The position numbers and the translations under genes were made by a program. From Halomonas sp. UBA3074 (GTDB lineage: Bacteria; Pseudomonadota; Gammaproteobacteria; Pseudomonadales; Halomonadaceae): a stretch of DNA of 64,000 nucleotides. This document shows, one piece after another, positions 1 through 13,603 of the stretch. Under the pieces are notes generated by a model. It was given only the letters and a program-made list of their open reading frames with translations, did not search any database and had not been told where the DNA came from. Location: assembly GCF_002366715.1 (NCBI RefSeq), contig NZ_DFBS01000033.1, positions 1 to 64,000 on the forward strand, in the 5' to 3' direction. How positions within the stretch are numbered: position 1 is the first letter of the stretch; each line of letters opens with the position of its first letter.

Positions 1-275
1 GCGATGACATTTAGCTGAAGCATCGCGCCCTGTCATTGCGAGGAGCGCAGCGACGCGGCAATCCAACCCAGATCGCCACGCTTCGCTCGCGATGACATTT
101 AGCTGAAGCATCGCGCCCTGTTATTGCGAGGAGCGCAGCGACGCGGCAATCCAACCCCAGATCGCCACGCTTCGCTCGCGATGACATTTAGCTGAAGCAT
201 CGCGCCCTGTCATTGCGAGGAGCGCAGCGACGCGGCAATCCAACCCAGATCGTTACGCTTCGCTCGCGATGACAT
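1..275. repeat. Three tandem copies of an 88-bp palindromic repeat
   Basis: Three near-identical units occupy 1-88, 89-177 (89 bp, one extra C) and 178-265, followed by a 10-bp start of a fourth. Each unit carries an imperfect inverted repeat, for example 31-52 against 79-97, with the arm starting TGTCATtGCGAG. The motif, a short ATTGCGAGGAGCGCAGCGA-type palindrome, resembles dispersed intergenic palindromic elements seen in many Gram-negative genomes. It lies just 3' of gltD, where it may fold in the transcript. There is no gene in this stretch and no other copy in the window. Confidence 0.85.
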
Positions 276-296
276 GAAGCCTATAAAGGCAGCGTT

Positions 297-1715
297 TTAC
301 ACGCCTAAGTAATCCAGAATACCTTCAGCTGCCTGGCGGCCTTCGTAAATTGCCGTGACCACCAAATCAGAGCCGCGCACCATGTCGCCACCGGCAAAGA
401 TTTTTTCGTTGCTGGTTTGGAAAGCGTACTGGCCGTGCTCCGGGGCAGTAACGCGGTCGCGTTCGTCGACTTGGATATTCGAACTGTCGAACCACGGCGC
501 GGGACTGGCCTGGAAGCCGAAGGCGATAACCACAGCATCCGCTGCAATGATCTCTTCAGAGCCGGGCACCACTTCGGGGCGCTGACGGCCGTTCTCATCC
601 GGCTCACCCAAGCGCGTGCGCACTACCTTCACGCCTTCGACCTTCTCTTCACCAACGACCGCGACCGGCTGACGGTTGAACAGAAACTCAACGCCCTCTT
701 CACGGGCATTGGAGACTTCACGGCGCGACCCCGGCATGTTGCCCTCGTCACGACGGTACGCGCAGGTCACGCTGGTGGCGTTCTGGCGAATGGACGTACG
801 GTTACAGTCCATCGCCGTATCGCCGCCGCCCAGCACGACCACGCGCTTGCCTTCCATGGAGATATAGTCGTTGGGATCTTTTTCAAAGCCCAGGCAGCGG
901 TTGACGTTGGCAATCAGGAAATCCAGGGCCTTGTACACGCCCGGCAGATCTTCGCCAGGGAAGCCGCCTTCCATGTATTTATAAGTCCCCATGCCCAGGA
1001 ACACCGCGTCGTACTCCTGCATCAAGGTTTCGAACTCGATATCGGTGCCGATTTCAGTATTGAGGCGGAACTCGACGCCCATCTCCTCAAAGACCGCCCG
1101 ACGGCGTTCCATCACGCTCTTTTCAAGCTTGAACTCGGGAATACCAAAGGTCAGCAGGCCACCGATTTCCGGGTACTTGTCGAACACTACCGGTTTCACG
1201 CCGTTGCGGGCCAGAATATCCGCGCAGCCCAGGCCCGCTGGGCCTGCACCAATAATAGCAACCTTCTTGTCGGTCCAGGTCACGTGAGACATATCCGGGC
1301 GCCAGCCCATGGCGAACGCGGTATCGGTGATGTACTTCTCCACCGAACCGATGGTCACCGCGCCAAAGCCGTCGTTCAACGTGCAGTCGCCCTCACACAG
1401 ACGATCCTGCGGGCACACGCGGCCACACACCTCGGGCAGCGAGTTGGTTTTGTGCGAAAGCTCTGCAGCTTCGATGATATTGCCTTCCACCACCAACTGC
1501 AGCCAGTTGGGGATGTAGTTATGCACCGGGCACTTCCACTCGCAGTACGGGTTACCGCAATGCAGGCAGCGGTGCGCCTGGCTCGCCGCATCAGTAGGCT
1601 TGAAAGGCTCGTAAATTTCCGCGAACTCTTTGGCACGAGCGCGGGCATCTTTTTTCTGTGGGTCCTTACGACCCACATCGACAAACTGAAAATCGTTATT
1701 TAAACGGTTAGCCAT
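297..1715 (-). CDS. gltD: Glutamate synthase (NADPH) small subunit
   Basis: This is the beta subunit of GOGAT. It oxidises NADPH on FAD and passes electrons through iron-sulfur clusters to GltB in the cytoplasm. The 472-aa protein has two N-terminal Cys clusters (C50, C53, C58, C62 and C97, C101, C107, C111) that bind 4Fe-4S centres, a GAGPAG dinucleotide fold near residue 156 and a second nucleotide site GGGDTAMD. The length is normal for the family. The ATG at 1715 is preceded by an AGGAG ribosome site. It lies 36 bp after gltB and is clearly co-transcribed with it. The downstream side is the tandem palindrome block, with no T-run terminator. Confidence 0.97.
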   Translation of the reverse strand: MANRLNNDFQFVDVGRKDPQKKDARARAKEFAEIYEPFKPTDAASQAHRCLHCGNPYCEWKCPVHNYIPNWLQLVVEGNIIEAAELSHKTNSLPEVCGRVCPQDRLCEGDCTLNDGFGAVTIGSVEKYITDTAFAMGWRPDMSHVTWTDKKVAIIGAGPAGLGCADILARNGVKPVVFDKYPEIGGLLTFGIPEFKLEKSVMERRRAVFEEMGVEFRLNTEIGTDIEFETLMQEYDAVFLGMGTYKYMEGGFPGEDLPGVYKALDFLIANVNRCLGFEKDPNDYISMEGKRVVVLGGGDTAMDCNRTSIRQNATSVTCAYRRDEGNMPGSRREVSNAREEGVEFLFNRQPVAVVGEEKVEGVKVVRTRLGEPDENGRQRPEVVPGSEEIIAADAVVIAFGFQASPAPWFDSSNIQVDERDRVTAPEHGQYAFQTSNEKIFAGGDMVRGSDLVVTAIYEGRQAAEGILDYLGV

Positions 1716-1751
1716 GATCTCTCTCCTGTCAGCGTGAGGGGCATAAGCGAG

Positions 1752-6194
<4,443 letters not shown>

Positions 6195-6374
6195 GGGCGT
6201 GCCTCTACTAGTCAGCGTATTTTTTTAGCAGCGTTCTTATGGTATAAAGGCCGGTTTTGCTTTTTTTGTAGTGCTTATAACCTGCCCAGAATGGGGTATT
6301 TCCCACCGTCGCTGCCGCAAGAAAATGGCCGGTCAGCATAGCGATTGGCGCCCACCTAGCGCAATCGCCTAGCG

Positions 6375-6402
6375 CTTATAACGTTAGAGAAACTCTTTTC
6401 AA
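6375..6402 (-). promoter_or_regulatory. Candidate sigma-70 promoter of gltBD
   Basis: On the minus strand TTGAAA (6397-6402) and TATAAG (6375-6380) are separated by 16 bp, about 180 bp before the gltB ATG. This is the best-scoring pair seen by eye in the gap; it has not been tested. Confidence 0.4.
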
Positions 6403-6493
6403 ATCCTGTATTTGCCTTACCATTCAAGAAAAAAACACATACACTTCAAACACTTGTAACGAAACGAAACGAAACAATCAGGCGCTTTATTTT

Positions 6494-6515
6494 CCATTAG
6501 ACTTTAGTCTAATGG
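6494..6515. promoter_or_regulatory. Palindrome upstream of gltB, operator-like
   Basis: Two perfect 10-bp arms, CCATTAGACT and AGTCTAATGG, flank a 2-bp centre. No T-run follows on either strand, so it is unlikely to be a terminator. It lies about 90 bp upstream of the candidate -35 box of gltB, where an activator or repressor site would fit. A triple CGAAA repeat lies nearby at about 6460-6475. Confidence 0.5.
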
Positions 6516-6714
6516 ATGGCAAATCACCCATGCCGATAGCGCATAAGGCATACGGATTATAAAAAAACAGCGTTCTGTATGTAGGCTAAAAAAAGGGCCA
6601 TGACGATTAACCCCCACCCGAGAAAGCCACTCCATCTGGTGGAGCGGCACTCATCGCAGGCTTTCACTATCTGAGCGGGGGAAATGCGTCTACGGGCAGG
6701 CTTGTTTTGATCAC

Positions 6715-7821
6715 TTAGCGGCGTGGATAGCTATCCAGCAGCGTGCGGAGAACCTCAACAGGCGTGGCATCGCTAACGCAGGCATCCCCTAAGGCGTTAA
6801 GCAGCACCAAACGTAGCCGGGTATCGATATTTTTCTTATCCAGACGCATACTGGCTAAAAAGTCATCGCTGGACATATTGGCAGGTGCCGCTAACGGCAG
6901 CCCAGCGCTTTCAATAACGGCCAGACTGCGTGTTAGCGCTGCGTCATCGATCCACCCCAGCCGGTTTGAGAGCGTGGCCGCCATGGCCATGCCTGCGCCT
7001 ACGGCTTCGCCGTGCAGCCAATTGCCGTAGCCCTGGTGTGCTTCAATGGCGTGGCCAAAGGTGTGGCCCAAATTGAGCAGCGCACGCACGCCCTGCTCGG
7101 TTTCATCTTCGGCGACAATGTCGGCTTTGATCTGGCAACTGCGCGCAATGGCCTGGGCGACTACCTCAGGCACCACATTCAGCAGTGCAGCCATATTGGC
7201 TTCCAGCCAGCTTAAGAAGGCTTCGTCGCGGATGAATCCGTACTTAACCACTTCAGCAAGCCCCGCGGACAGCTCACGACGCGGCAGGCTCTTCAGTGTG
7301 TCGATATCTACCAGCACGGCTTTGGGCTGCCAGAAAGCGCCAATCATATTTTTACCCAGCGGATGGTTAACGCCGGTTTTGCCGCCTACCGACGAATCCA
7401 CCTGGGAAAGCAGCGTGGTCGGCACTTGGATAAACGCCACCCCGCGCTGATAGGAAGCAGCGGCATAACCGACCATATCGCCGATGACACCGCCGCCCAG
7501 AGCGATCAGCGTGCAGCGGCGGTTAAAACCAGCTTCAAGTAATGCGTCCCAAATCCGGCTGACCTGTTCGATGGTTTTGTACTGCTCGCCATCGGGGAGC
7601 ACAACCGTGCGCACTTCTAAATGCGCTGGCAGGCTAGCGCAGAGCGTGTCCAGATAGAGCGGCGCGATCGTCTCGTTAGTGACCACCATGACCTGCTGGC
7701 CCGCCAGGTAAGGGGTCAACGTATCGGCTTTTCCAAGCAGCCCGGTGCCAATATGAATCGGGTAACTACGCTCGTCTAAAGCAACGTTAAGGGTGCGTTG
7801 CGCGCTGGCTGGCGAGGTCAT
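6715..7821 (-). CDS. aroB: 3-dehydroquinate synthase
   Basis: It converts DAHP to 3-dehydroquinate, the second step of the shikimate pathway, using NAD+ and a divalent metal. The 368 aa match the usual length. Visible signatures are the NAD-binding stretch GGGVIGDMVGYAAA and the metal-ligand region LGHTFGHAIE, with a further metal histidine in the WLHGEAVG segment. The ATG overlaps the aroK stop by 4 bp, so translation is coupled. It is the last gene of the pilM-to-aroB chain. Confidence 0.96.
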   Translation of the reverse strand: MTSPASAQRTLNVALDERSYPIHIGTGLLGKADTLTPYLAGQQVMVVTNETIAPLYLDTLCASLPAHLEVRTVVLPDGEQYKTIEQVSRIWDALLEAGFNRRCTLIALGGGVIGDMVGYAAASYQRGVAFIQVPTTLLSQVDSSVGGKTGVNHPLGKNMIGAFWQPKAVLVDIDTLKSLPRRELSAGLAEVVKYGFIRDEAFLSWLEANMAALLNVVPEVVAQAIARSCQIKADIVAEDETEQGVRALLNLGHTFGHAIEAHQGYGNWLHGEAVGAGMAMAATLSNRLGWIDDAALTRSLAVIESAGLPLAAPANMSSDDFLASMRLDKKNIDTRLRLVLLNALGDACVSDATPVEVLRTLLDSYPRR

Positions 7822-8402
7822 TGCGATACCTTATGATTAAACGTGCCCGACGAATGCGGCGGCGATGTGGGCTCCAGGGGATCCACTAGCCGGTGCACCC
7901 GTCTCAGAATTTCATTGACCACGGCCCGCGGGCTGCGCCGGTCGGTGCGCACGGCAATGTCCGATGTCGCCCGATAGAGCGGATCCCGCTGGGCAAACAT
8001 GTCGTTGAGTACCTGTTCGCGGTTAGCGCATTGCAGCAGTGGCCGATTACGGTCTTTCGCGGTGCGCTTTAGCTGCTGGTCGACGGTGGTCAACAGATAC
8101 ACCACCGTGCCACGTTCGCGCAGAGCACGGCGGTTCTCCTCGCGCAGCACCGCCCCACCGCCAGTGGCCACCACCACCGAAGAGAGTCGGGTCAACTCAT
8201 CGATCATATGGATTTCGCGCTGCCGAAAGCCCTGCTCGCCCTCCACATCGAAGATCCACGGGATATCCGCCCCGCAGCGATTTTGAATGGCGTGGTCACT
8301 GTCATAAAATTGACGCGAAAGCTCCGCCGCCAAGAGGCGACCAATGGTGCTTTTGCCAGCCCCCATCGGGCCTATGAGAAATAAGTTGGGTAAATCCTGC
8401 AT
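7818..8402 (-). CDS. aroK: Shikimate kinase
   Basis: It phosphorylates shikimate with ATP in the cytoplasm. The 194-aa P-loop protein has Walker A GPMGAGKST at residues 11-19, the substrate-side acidic DSD segment and the FRQRE motif of the family, plus the lid region RPLL. It is about 20 residues longer than the common 173-aa form because of a polar C-terminal tail. Its start overlaps the pilQ stop by one base (TGATG) and its end overlaps aroB by 4 bp. Confidence 0.95.
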   Translation of the reverse strand: MQDLPNLFLIGPMGAGKSTIGRLLAAELSRQFYDSDHAIQNRCGADIPWIFDVEGEQGFRQREIHMIDELTRLSSVVVATGGGAVLREENRRALRERGTVVYLLTTVDQQLKRTAKDRNRPLLQCANREQVLNDMFAQRDPLYRATSDIAVRTDRRSPRAVVNEILRRVHRLVDPLEPTSPPHSSGTFNHKVSQ

Positions 8403-10504
8403 CAGCGAACCGTTAAGCCATCGTCTAGAAGTCGTGGAGTAATAAAGACTAACAACTCTACCTTCTCATTGCTCTCTTCGGTATAGCGAAACAGTCGACC
8501 CAGCAAAGGAATATCGCCCAGCAAGGGAGTTTTGGCGATTTGCCGCAGCTCTTCGGTGGTTAAAATACCGCCTAACACCACCGTTTGGCCGTTATCCACC
8601 AATACCTGGGTCTCGATCTGGTTGGTATCGATCGGCGGCTCGCCGCCAAATTCTGATTCCCGGAAGCTGTCATTCTTGATCACCAGATCCATGATAATGC
8701 GGTTGTCTGGGGTGATCTGCGGGGTTACTTCCAGCGAAAGTTCGGCTTCTTTGAACTCCGTGTCTGGATTATCGTTACCATCCACACTCTGGAAAGCGCG
8801 CTCTTCGCCCTGACTAATGCGAGCGGTGCGCTGGTTGGCAGTAATGATCCGGGGCTGGGAAATCGTCTGGCTCTTCCCCTCGCTCTCCAAGGCACGCAGC
8901 TCAAGATCCAGCAAGATATCGCCAGATAAATAGCCAAAGCTAAAGCCGGTACCCGGCCCGGTCGCGGCGCCAAGATCCACGGCCAAACCGCCTTGGGCAC
9001 GGTTGATGCCATTGGGATTGATATCGCGTCGCGAGAAGGTGCCGTCATCGCCCTCTTGAAAGCCCCGCGTGCTCGACATTCCCCAGTTGATGCCCAGCTC
9101 ACGTGAAGCAGTGTCGCGAGCGATGACAATACGCGCTTCTATCTGTACCTGGCGAACAGCGACATCCAGGCGGTCGATGGTGCGCACGATATCGCGCACC
9201 TGATCAGCCGTATCCTGCACAAGCAACGTATTGGTGCGGTTATCAATGCTGACACGCCCACGCTCGGTGAGCAGGCCAAAACCATCGCCTTCACCGCCGC
9301 GCAGCAGCTGGGCCAAATCTTCAGCGCGGGCGTACTTGATCTCGATGAACTCGGTCACTAGCGGTGAAAGGGTTTCACGCTGATTGCGTGCCTCCAGCTC
9401 CTGACGCTCTAAATCGGCCAGTTCGCTGGCGGGGGCCACCACAATCACATTGCCCTGCTCCCGGCTCGACAGTCCCTGGCTTTGCAGTATCAACTCAAGC
9501 GCTTGATCCCAGGGAACGTCGTTCAAATTGAGCGTCACACGCCCCGTGACGCTATCACTGGCGACCAAGTTCAAGCCGGTAAATTCGGCCAGGGTCGCCA
9601 GCACCGAACGCACCTCGATGTCTTGAAAATTAAGGCTCAGGCGCTCGCCGTTAAAACGCTCCCCCGTCGCTTGGGAGGGCTCTGATTCCTGACTGGCAGG
9701 CTGCACTTCCACCGTTAGCGTGCGACCATTTTGTGAGGAAATCATGGCATAAGCACCCTGGGTAGCAATCGCCAGCTGAGTACTCCCCTGATTAGCGCGG
9801 GGCGTAATTCGGGTAATAGGCGTCGCAAAATCGGTGACATCGTACACTTGGTTAAGCGAATCAGGGATCGCCACATCGCGCAGATCAACCAGCACTTGGT
9901 CGGGGCCGCCTTCTCGCACGTTTGCCTCGACCCCTTCGCGGTCAAAGGTGACCATTAAGCGACCGGCGCCTTCGGCACCGCGACGGAAATCAATATTTTC
10001 AACCTGCGGCCCTTCATCGGTTTCAAGCCCCGTGGACGGGACGCTGGCGGCAGGAGCATTTGCTGAAGAGACACTGGCGGAAGGAGCTGGGGGCGCTGCT
10101 GAGGCAGACGCCGCGTCTGATAAGAAGGTAAGGCGTAGGCGATCATCCATTACGCGCGATGTGAATGTCTGCGGCTCAGCGAGACTGACGACCAGGCGCG
10201 TGCGGCCATTGCCTTCCAGGGCGGTGATTTGTTCGATGCCGTGGCGGGCAATGTTCATACGCCGACTGGAAAGCCCACTTTGGGCGCCGACCAAATCCAG
10301 CGAGACCCGTGGCGGGGCATCCAAGCGGTAGCTGCGCAGTTCGGGCACACCGCCGGTAAAGCGAAGATCAACGTTGACGCCACCGCTGTCGGCGGGCTGA
10401 ACGTCAATATCGGTCAGCACCGACGCTGCTGCCAATGAAGGCAACAGTGAAAGTAGGGCGGCCATGGCCATGAAAAAAGTGATTCGCCAAGCTGTTACTG
10501 CCAT
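8402..10504 (-). CDS. pilQ: Type IV pilus secretin PilQ
   Basis: It forms the outer-membrane ring through which the pilus passes. The 700-aa precursor has a signal peptide (about 1-27, ending LAAA), two N-terminal AMIN domains that bind peptidoglycan (about 30-130 and 165-265), a secretin short N-terminal domain (about 290-340), an N1-type domain (about 370-440) and the C-terminal secretin core ending in the VLGGILT and TPLLGDIPLLGRLF signatures. It sits 14 bp after pilP and at the end of the pilMNOPQ set. A linker rich in Ala, Pro and Ser separates the AMIN domains. Confidence 0.96.
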   Translation of the reverse strand: MAVTAWRITFFMAMAALLSLLPSLAAASVLTDIDVQPADSGGVNVDLRFTGGVPELRSYRLDAPPRVSLDLVGAQSGLSSRRMNIARHGIEQITALEGNGRTRLVVSLAEPQTFTSRVMDDRLRLTFLSDAASASAAPPAPSASVSSANAPAASVPSTGLETDEGPQVENIDFRRGAEGAGRLMVTFDREGVEANVREGGPDQVLVDLRDVAIPDSLNQVYDVTDFATPITRITPRANQGSTQLAIATQGAYAMISSQNGRTLTVEVQPASQESEPSQATGERFNGERLSLNFQDIEVRSVLATLAEFTGLNLVASDSVTGRVTLNLNDVPWDQALELILQSQGLSSREQGNVIVVAPASELADLERQELEARNQRETLSPLVTEFIEIKYARAEDLAQLLRGGEGDGFGLLTERGRVSIDNRTNTLLVQDTADQVRDIVRTIDRLDVAVRQVQIEARIVIARDTASRELGINWGMSSTRGFQEGDDGTFSRRDINPNGINRAQGGLAVDLGAATGPGTGFSFGYLSGDILLDLELRALESEGKSQTISQPRIITANQRTARISQGEERAFQSVDGNDNPDTEFKEAELSLEVTPQITPDNRIIMDLVIKNDSFRESEFGGEPPIDTNQIETQVLVDNGQTVVLGGILTTEELRQIAKTPLLGDIPLLGRLFRYTEESNEKVELLVFITPRLLDDGLTVR

Positions 10505-10518
10505 GAGCTAATATCCGC

Positions 10519-11088
10519 TTACTCGTTGTTTTCATTGATAGCAAGTGACACTTGCCGCTCTTGCCAACCTTCCCGCTGGGTGAAGACACGCTCGGTAACA
10601 CGAATTTCTTGAGCGCTTATCTGGGCAATGCGGCCATAGTCCGTGCCCATATAGTTCCCCTCTTTCACACTGGTCACATTGCCATCCGGGGAGGCAATCA
10701 TCGCGACTTGCCGACCCGCCATACGCATCGTACCGACCAAACGCAGTTCCTGCAGAGAAAACCGTTCCAGCGGTTCTCGCGTACGCTGCTGGTCGGGTGC
10801 CAGAGCGCCTTCGCTACGACTCATGCCCCCCTGAACCACTTCGTCGGGGGGTAAGAAGGGGCTGCGCTCTTCGCTGTATAAATAAGCCAAGCGACGGTTC
10901 TCGGGCAGCGTCACCGTGACCACCGGCGGTTGACCGCCTGGCGACCGGCGGATGTCGGCTAGGGTGTCCTCAAGCTGCGCTAAATCGGCATCGGCACACC
11001 CCGCCAGCAGCACCACACCGGCTAGCGCCCCTATGCGTTTTGCCGCGTAGGTCATCACGCTGCGAATCACAGCCCTAACAATCATCAT
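10519..11088 (-). CDS. pilP: Type IV pilus lipoprotein PilP
   Basis: This is an inner-membrane lipoprotein that links the PilN/PilO platform to PilQ. The 189-aa protein has a hydrophobic leader and a lipobox LLAGC with lipidated Cys31, then a disordered linker and the small beta domain beginning near the FSLQELRLVGTM segment, typical of PilP. The first ATG overlaps the end of pilO by 4 bp, which supports it. Confidence 0.93.
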   Translation of the reverse strand: MMIVRAVIRSVMTYAAKRIGALAGVVLLAGCADADLAQLEDTLADIRRSPGGQPPVVTVTLPENRRLAYLYSEERSPFLPPDEVVQGGMSRSEGALAPDQQRTREPLERFSLQELRLVGTMRMAGRQVAMIASPDGNVTSVKEGNYMGTDYGRIAQISAQEIRVTERVFTQREGWQERQVSLAINENNE

Positions 11089-11744
11089 AGCGGCTCCGCC
11101 TCATCAGAGGAGGGCTGTTCGCCTGGCGTTAGATAGCGATACGTGCGCGCCAGTAACGAAAGGCGTAGCGTCTCGCCGCGCCCTTCTACAGGCTCCAAGG
11201 TAAAGTCGTGCTGCGTCACCATCCGCGGTAGCGAGGCGATATCGGCGCTGAAGCGGGCCAACTGGTGGTAGTCGCCGCGTACCAGGATATCCAACGGCTG
11301 TTCGACGTAGTGGGTTTGCGTATGCGTTGGCCGTAGCCGAATCGTTTCAATAGAGAGCCGGTTATCGACGGCGGCATCGCTGATGCTATCGAGCAATGAC
11401 GGAATTTCCGCATCGGTGGGTAGCATCCTGCGCAAACGCGCCATTTGCCCCTCGAGGGTAGCTAACTGCTCACGCATTTCCGGCAAGAAGGCGGCTTCAG
11501 ACGCTTTGCTGCGGTACTCACTCAACAGCCTGACCTCTTCGCGCTGCGCCGCCATCAAGGCTTCCCGCTGTTCGCTCACGACAAACCACAGCATGACGCT
11601 CAGGGCGGCCAACAGGGCCAAGCAACCGCTCAGGGCTTTTAACAGCAATGGCCATCTACCGGCTTCCTTGACGTCTAAATCGCGCCAATCAACTTCGCGC
11701 AGACGCTGCCATTCGGTGGCCCACTGCTCGCGACTCAGGCTCAT
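11085..11744 (-). CDS. pilO: Type IV pilus inner-membrane protein PilO
   Basis: This bitopic protein pairs with PilN in the pilus alignment complex. Of 219 aa, roughly residues 30-53 form one membrane helix, followed by a periplasmic coiled coil (about 55-110) and a ferredoxin-like domain. The length and layout fit the family. It overlaps pilN and pilP by 4 bp each, so the four inner-membrane subunits are translationally coupled. Confidence 0.93.
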   Translation of the reverse strand: MSLSREQWATEWQRLREVDWRDLDVKEAGRWPLLLKALSGCLALLAALSVMLWFVVSEQREALMAAQREEVRLLSEYRSKASEAAFLPEMREQLATLEGQMARLRRMLPTDAEIPSLLDSISDAAVDNRLSIETIRLRPTHTQTHYVEQPLDILVRGDYHQLARFSADIASLPRMVTQHDFTLEPVEGRGETLRLSLLARTYRYLTPGEQPSSDEAEPL

Positions 11745-12343
11745 GGCGCCCTCTCCTCTTGCTCACCTTGTGCTGGCAGCGCTTGAGCATTGTCTTGCGC
11801 CGGTGCAGGCGTGGTCTGCTCAACGTCAAAACGAAATACGCGCCCTGTTCCGTCCTGCTCGCTCTCCACCGCCGACAGCGAAGGAACCCCTAACCCAGGC
11901 AGCGCGGCAATACGGCGCAACTGTTCAGAGACCTGGCGCTCGCTACCGGCTACCGCAGTGACGCTGACACGCTCACCGTTTTTCGATAAGCGCTGATAAA
12001 CCACCCCATTCGCCACGCTGTCGGCGATATCATTCAACAGTTGCACGGTGTCCGCCTGTTCGCTCTGTAACGCCTGAAACACAGCAATCTGTTCGCCCAG
12101 GCGTTCGGCATCGCTGGTGTAGCGAGACACCCCTTCGATTTCACTATTCAGACGCTCGATGTGATCACTCACATAGGCATTACGCTGCTGCTGAGCCGCG
12201 AGCTTAAGCTGATAAAAATGGGAGATCAGCAGGCCCAGCGCTACGCCAACGACCAGCATACCGGCCACAGCAACATAGAACTTTCGAGTTCTGCGCTCAC
12301 GCTGCGCTTCCCGCCAGGGCAGTAGATTGATGTTCATACTCAT
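11741..12343 (-). CDS. pilN: Type IV pilus inner-membrane protein PilN
   Basis: The short cytoplasmic N-terminus carries the conserved INLLPWRE motif (residues 5-12) that docks into PilM. One membrane helix follows (about 24-45), then a coiled coil and a periplasmic ferredoxin-like domain. It is 200 aa, with a Gln/Ala/Pro-rich tail. It overlaps pilM and pilO by 4 bp each. Confidence 0.94.
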   Translation of the reverse strand: MSMNINLLPWREAQRERRTRKFYVAVAGMLVVGVALGLLISHFYQLKLAAQQQRNAYVSDHIERLNSEIEGVSRYTSDAERLGEQIAVFQALQSEQADTVQLLNDIADSVANGVVYQRLSKNGERVSVTAVAGSERQVSEQLRRIAALPGLGVPSLSAVESEQDGTGRVFRFDVEQTTPAPAQDNAQALPAQGEQEERAP

Positions 12344-13401
12344 CGACTCACCCGCATCGCCAGGCCACCTGCGGTGAGCATCGCCGGGGCATCATTGGTC
12401 AATGCCTGAAGGTTCAAACGCTTGTTGACCCGCATGCGCTGAAAAGGATTGGCAATGGTCACCGCCATACCGCTGTCTTCCGCAATGCGTTCGGCAAGCC
12501 CAGGAATAACGCTCGATCCGCCTGCCAGCACAATGTGCTGCACCTCCTGCTGCCGACCGGCCGTGTAGTAAAGCTGCAATGAGCGCCCTACCTGTTGCAC
12601 CACGGTTTCCAGAAAGGGATTAAGCACGCGTTCATGATAGTCGTCAGGCAGACCGCCACGTTTTTTAGCAAAGCCCGCCTCTTCCATACTCAACTCGTAA
12701 CGTTCGCGAATCGCGTCGGTCAACTGGCGCCCCCCAAAGACCGTATCGCGGGTATAAACGATATGGCCACCACGGACGACGTGAAAAGCGTTCATATTGG
12801 CGCCAATGTCCACCAGGCCAACGCAGGCGGTCGGGTCATTATCCACTTTCAACTGGCGGCGCAATTCGGCCAGCGAACGCTCCATGGCAAAGGTTTCCAC
12901 ATCCACCGCCGCCGGTTCCAAGCCAGCGCGCTCTAACGTCTCGGTGAGCTGCGTGATGTCCTGCTGACGGCAGGCCACCAGCACTACCTGCTGCTGGCCG
13001 TCGTCGAAGGGGGCGGGGCCCAGGCACTCGAAGTCGAAGGCCACCTCGTTGAACGGAAAGGGAATATGACGGTCAGATTCGGCCACGATGCGCTCTTCGA
13101 TTTCCTCTTCACTCAGCCCAATGGGAAACGTTAGCGTTTTAGTGATCGCGGCACTGGCAGGCACGGCTACCGCGGCTTTGCGGGTGGAGGGTTTGGCATG
13201 TTCGACGGCACGGCTGAGGACACTGGCCACATCGTCAATGTCACGAATACGACGCTCGACCACGGCGCCTTCGCGCAATGGCCTTACCGCGTAGCTTTCC
13301 ACTTGGTAATTATCGTGGCACTGTTTTAGCTCAAGCAGCTTGACGGTCGCCGAGGTAATATCGACGCCAATCAACCCCTTACCAGATTTTAGAAAGCGCA
13401 T
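12340..13401 (-). CDS. pilM: Type IV pilus actin-like ATPase PilM
   Basis: This cytoplasmic actin/FtsA-fold protein binds the PilN tail and connects the platform to the motor. The 353 aa begin with GLIGVDITSATVKLLEL, the phosphate-1 loop of the fold; the phosphate-2 segment VGLVDIGANM and the adenosine segment VLAGGSSVIPG are also visible. The ATG is preceded by AGGTGGAG at a somewhat long distance. It is the first gene of the operon and diverges from ponA. Confidence 0.95.
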   Translation of the reverse strand: MRFLKSGKGLIGVDITSATVKLLELKQCHDNYQVESYAVRPLREGAVVERRIRDIDDVASVLSRAVEHAKPSTRKAAVAVPASAAITKTLTFPIGLSEEEIEERIVAESDRHIPFPFNEVAFDFECLGPAPFDDGQQQVVLVACRQQDITQLTETLERAGLEPAAVDVETFAMERSLAELRRQLKVDNDPTACVGLVDIGANMNAFHVVRGGHIVYTRDTVFGGRQLTDAIRERYELSMEEAGFAKKRGGLPDDYHERVLNPFLETVVQQVGRSLQLYYTAGRQQEVQHIVLAGGSSVIPGLAERIAEDSGMAVTIANPFQRMRVNKRLNLQALTNDAPAMLTAGGLAMRVSR

Positions 13402-13529
13402 GTTGGGTCTGACTCCACCTGCTTGTCGCCCGTTTTTCGAATGTCATCTGAGGTTACATGATTTTTAGCTAAGTCACACCTGAACCAACTTACGGCATAT
13501 CAACACTGGTGGCCGCCGCCTCAGGTTCC

Positions 13530-13535
13530 TATAAT
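13530..13535 (+). promoter_or_regulatory. Candidate -10 box of ponA
   Basis: A perfect TATAAT lies about 70 bp before the ponA ATG in the 202-bp pilM/ponA divergent gap. The matching -35 (TGGTGG, 17 bp upstream) is poor. Confidence 0.4.
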
Positions 13536-13603
13536 GGCAGCCAATTGCATGATACGGCCGTTTAGATGCCGATCTTTTTACTCTCCCAGGGTGCTCTTTT
13601 TAC

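Larger units (their letters stand above)
6195..6714. other. 520-bp intergenic region between aroB and gltB
   Basis: No credible gene is seen. The stretch holds the gltB promoter candidate, the 22-bp palindrome, and at 6611-6681 a nested set of pairing segments: CCCCC with GGGGG, GAAAGCC with GGCTTTC, and an inner CTCCA with TGGAG. On the minus strand a weak ACAG-AACG-CTGT hairpin followed by seven T lies at about 6564-6580 and could end the aroB transcript. Relatives often carry a damX-like SPOR-domain gene here; none is present. Confidence 0.55.

Noticed and set aside
1..275. CRISPR array
   Set aside because: The units are whole 88-bp copies without unique spacers and contain an internal palindrome; no cas gene is nearby.
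417..1703. 428-codon open frame on the plus strand
   Set aside because: It lies antisense within gltD, lacks family signatures and is explained by the codon bias of the real gene.
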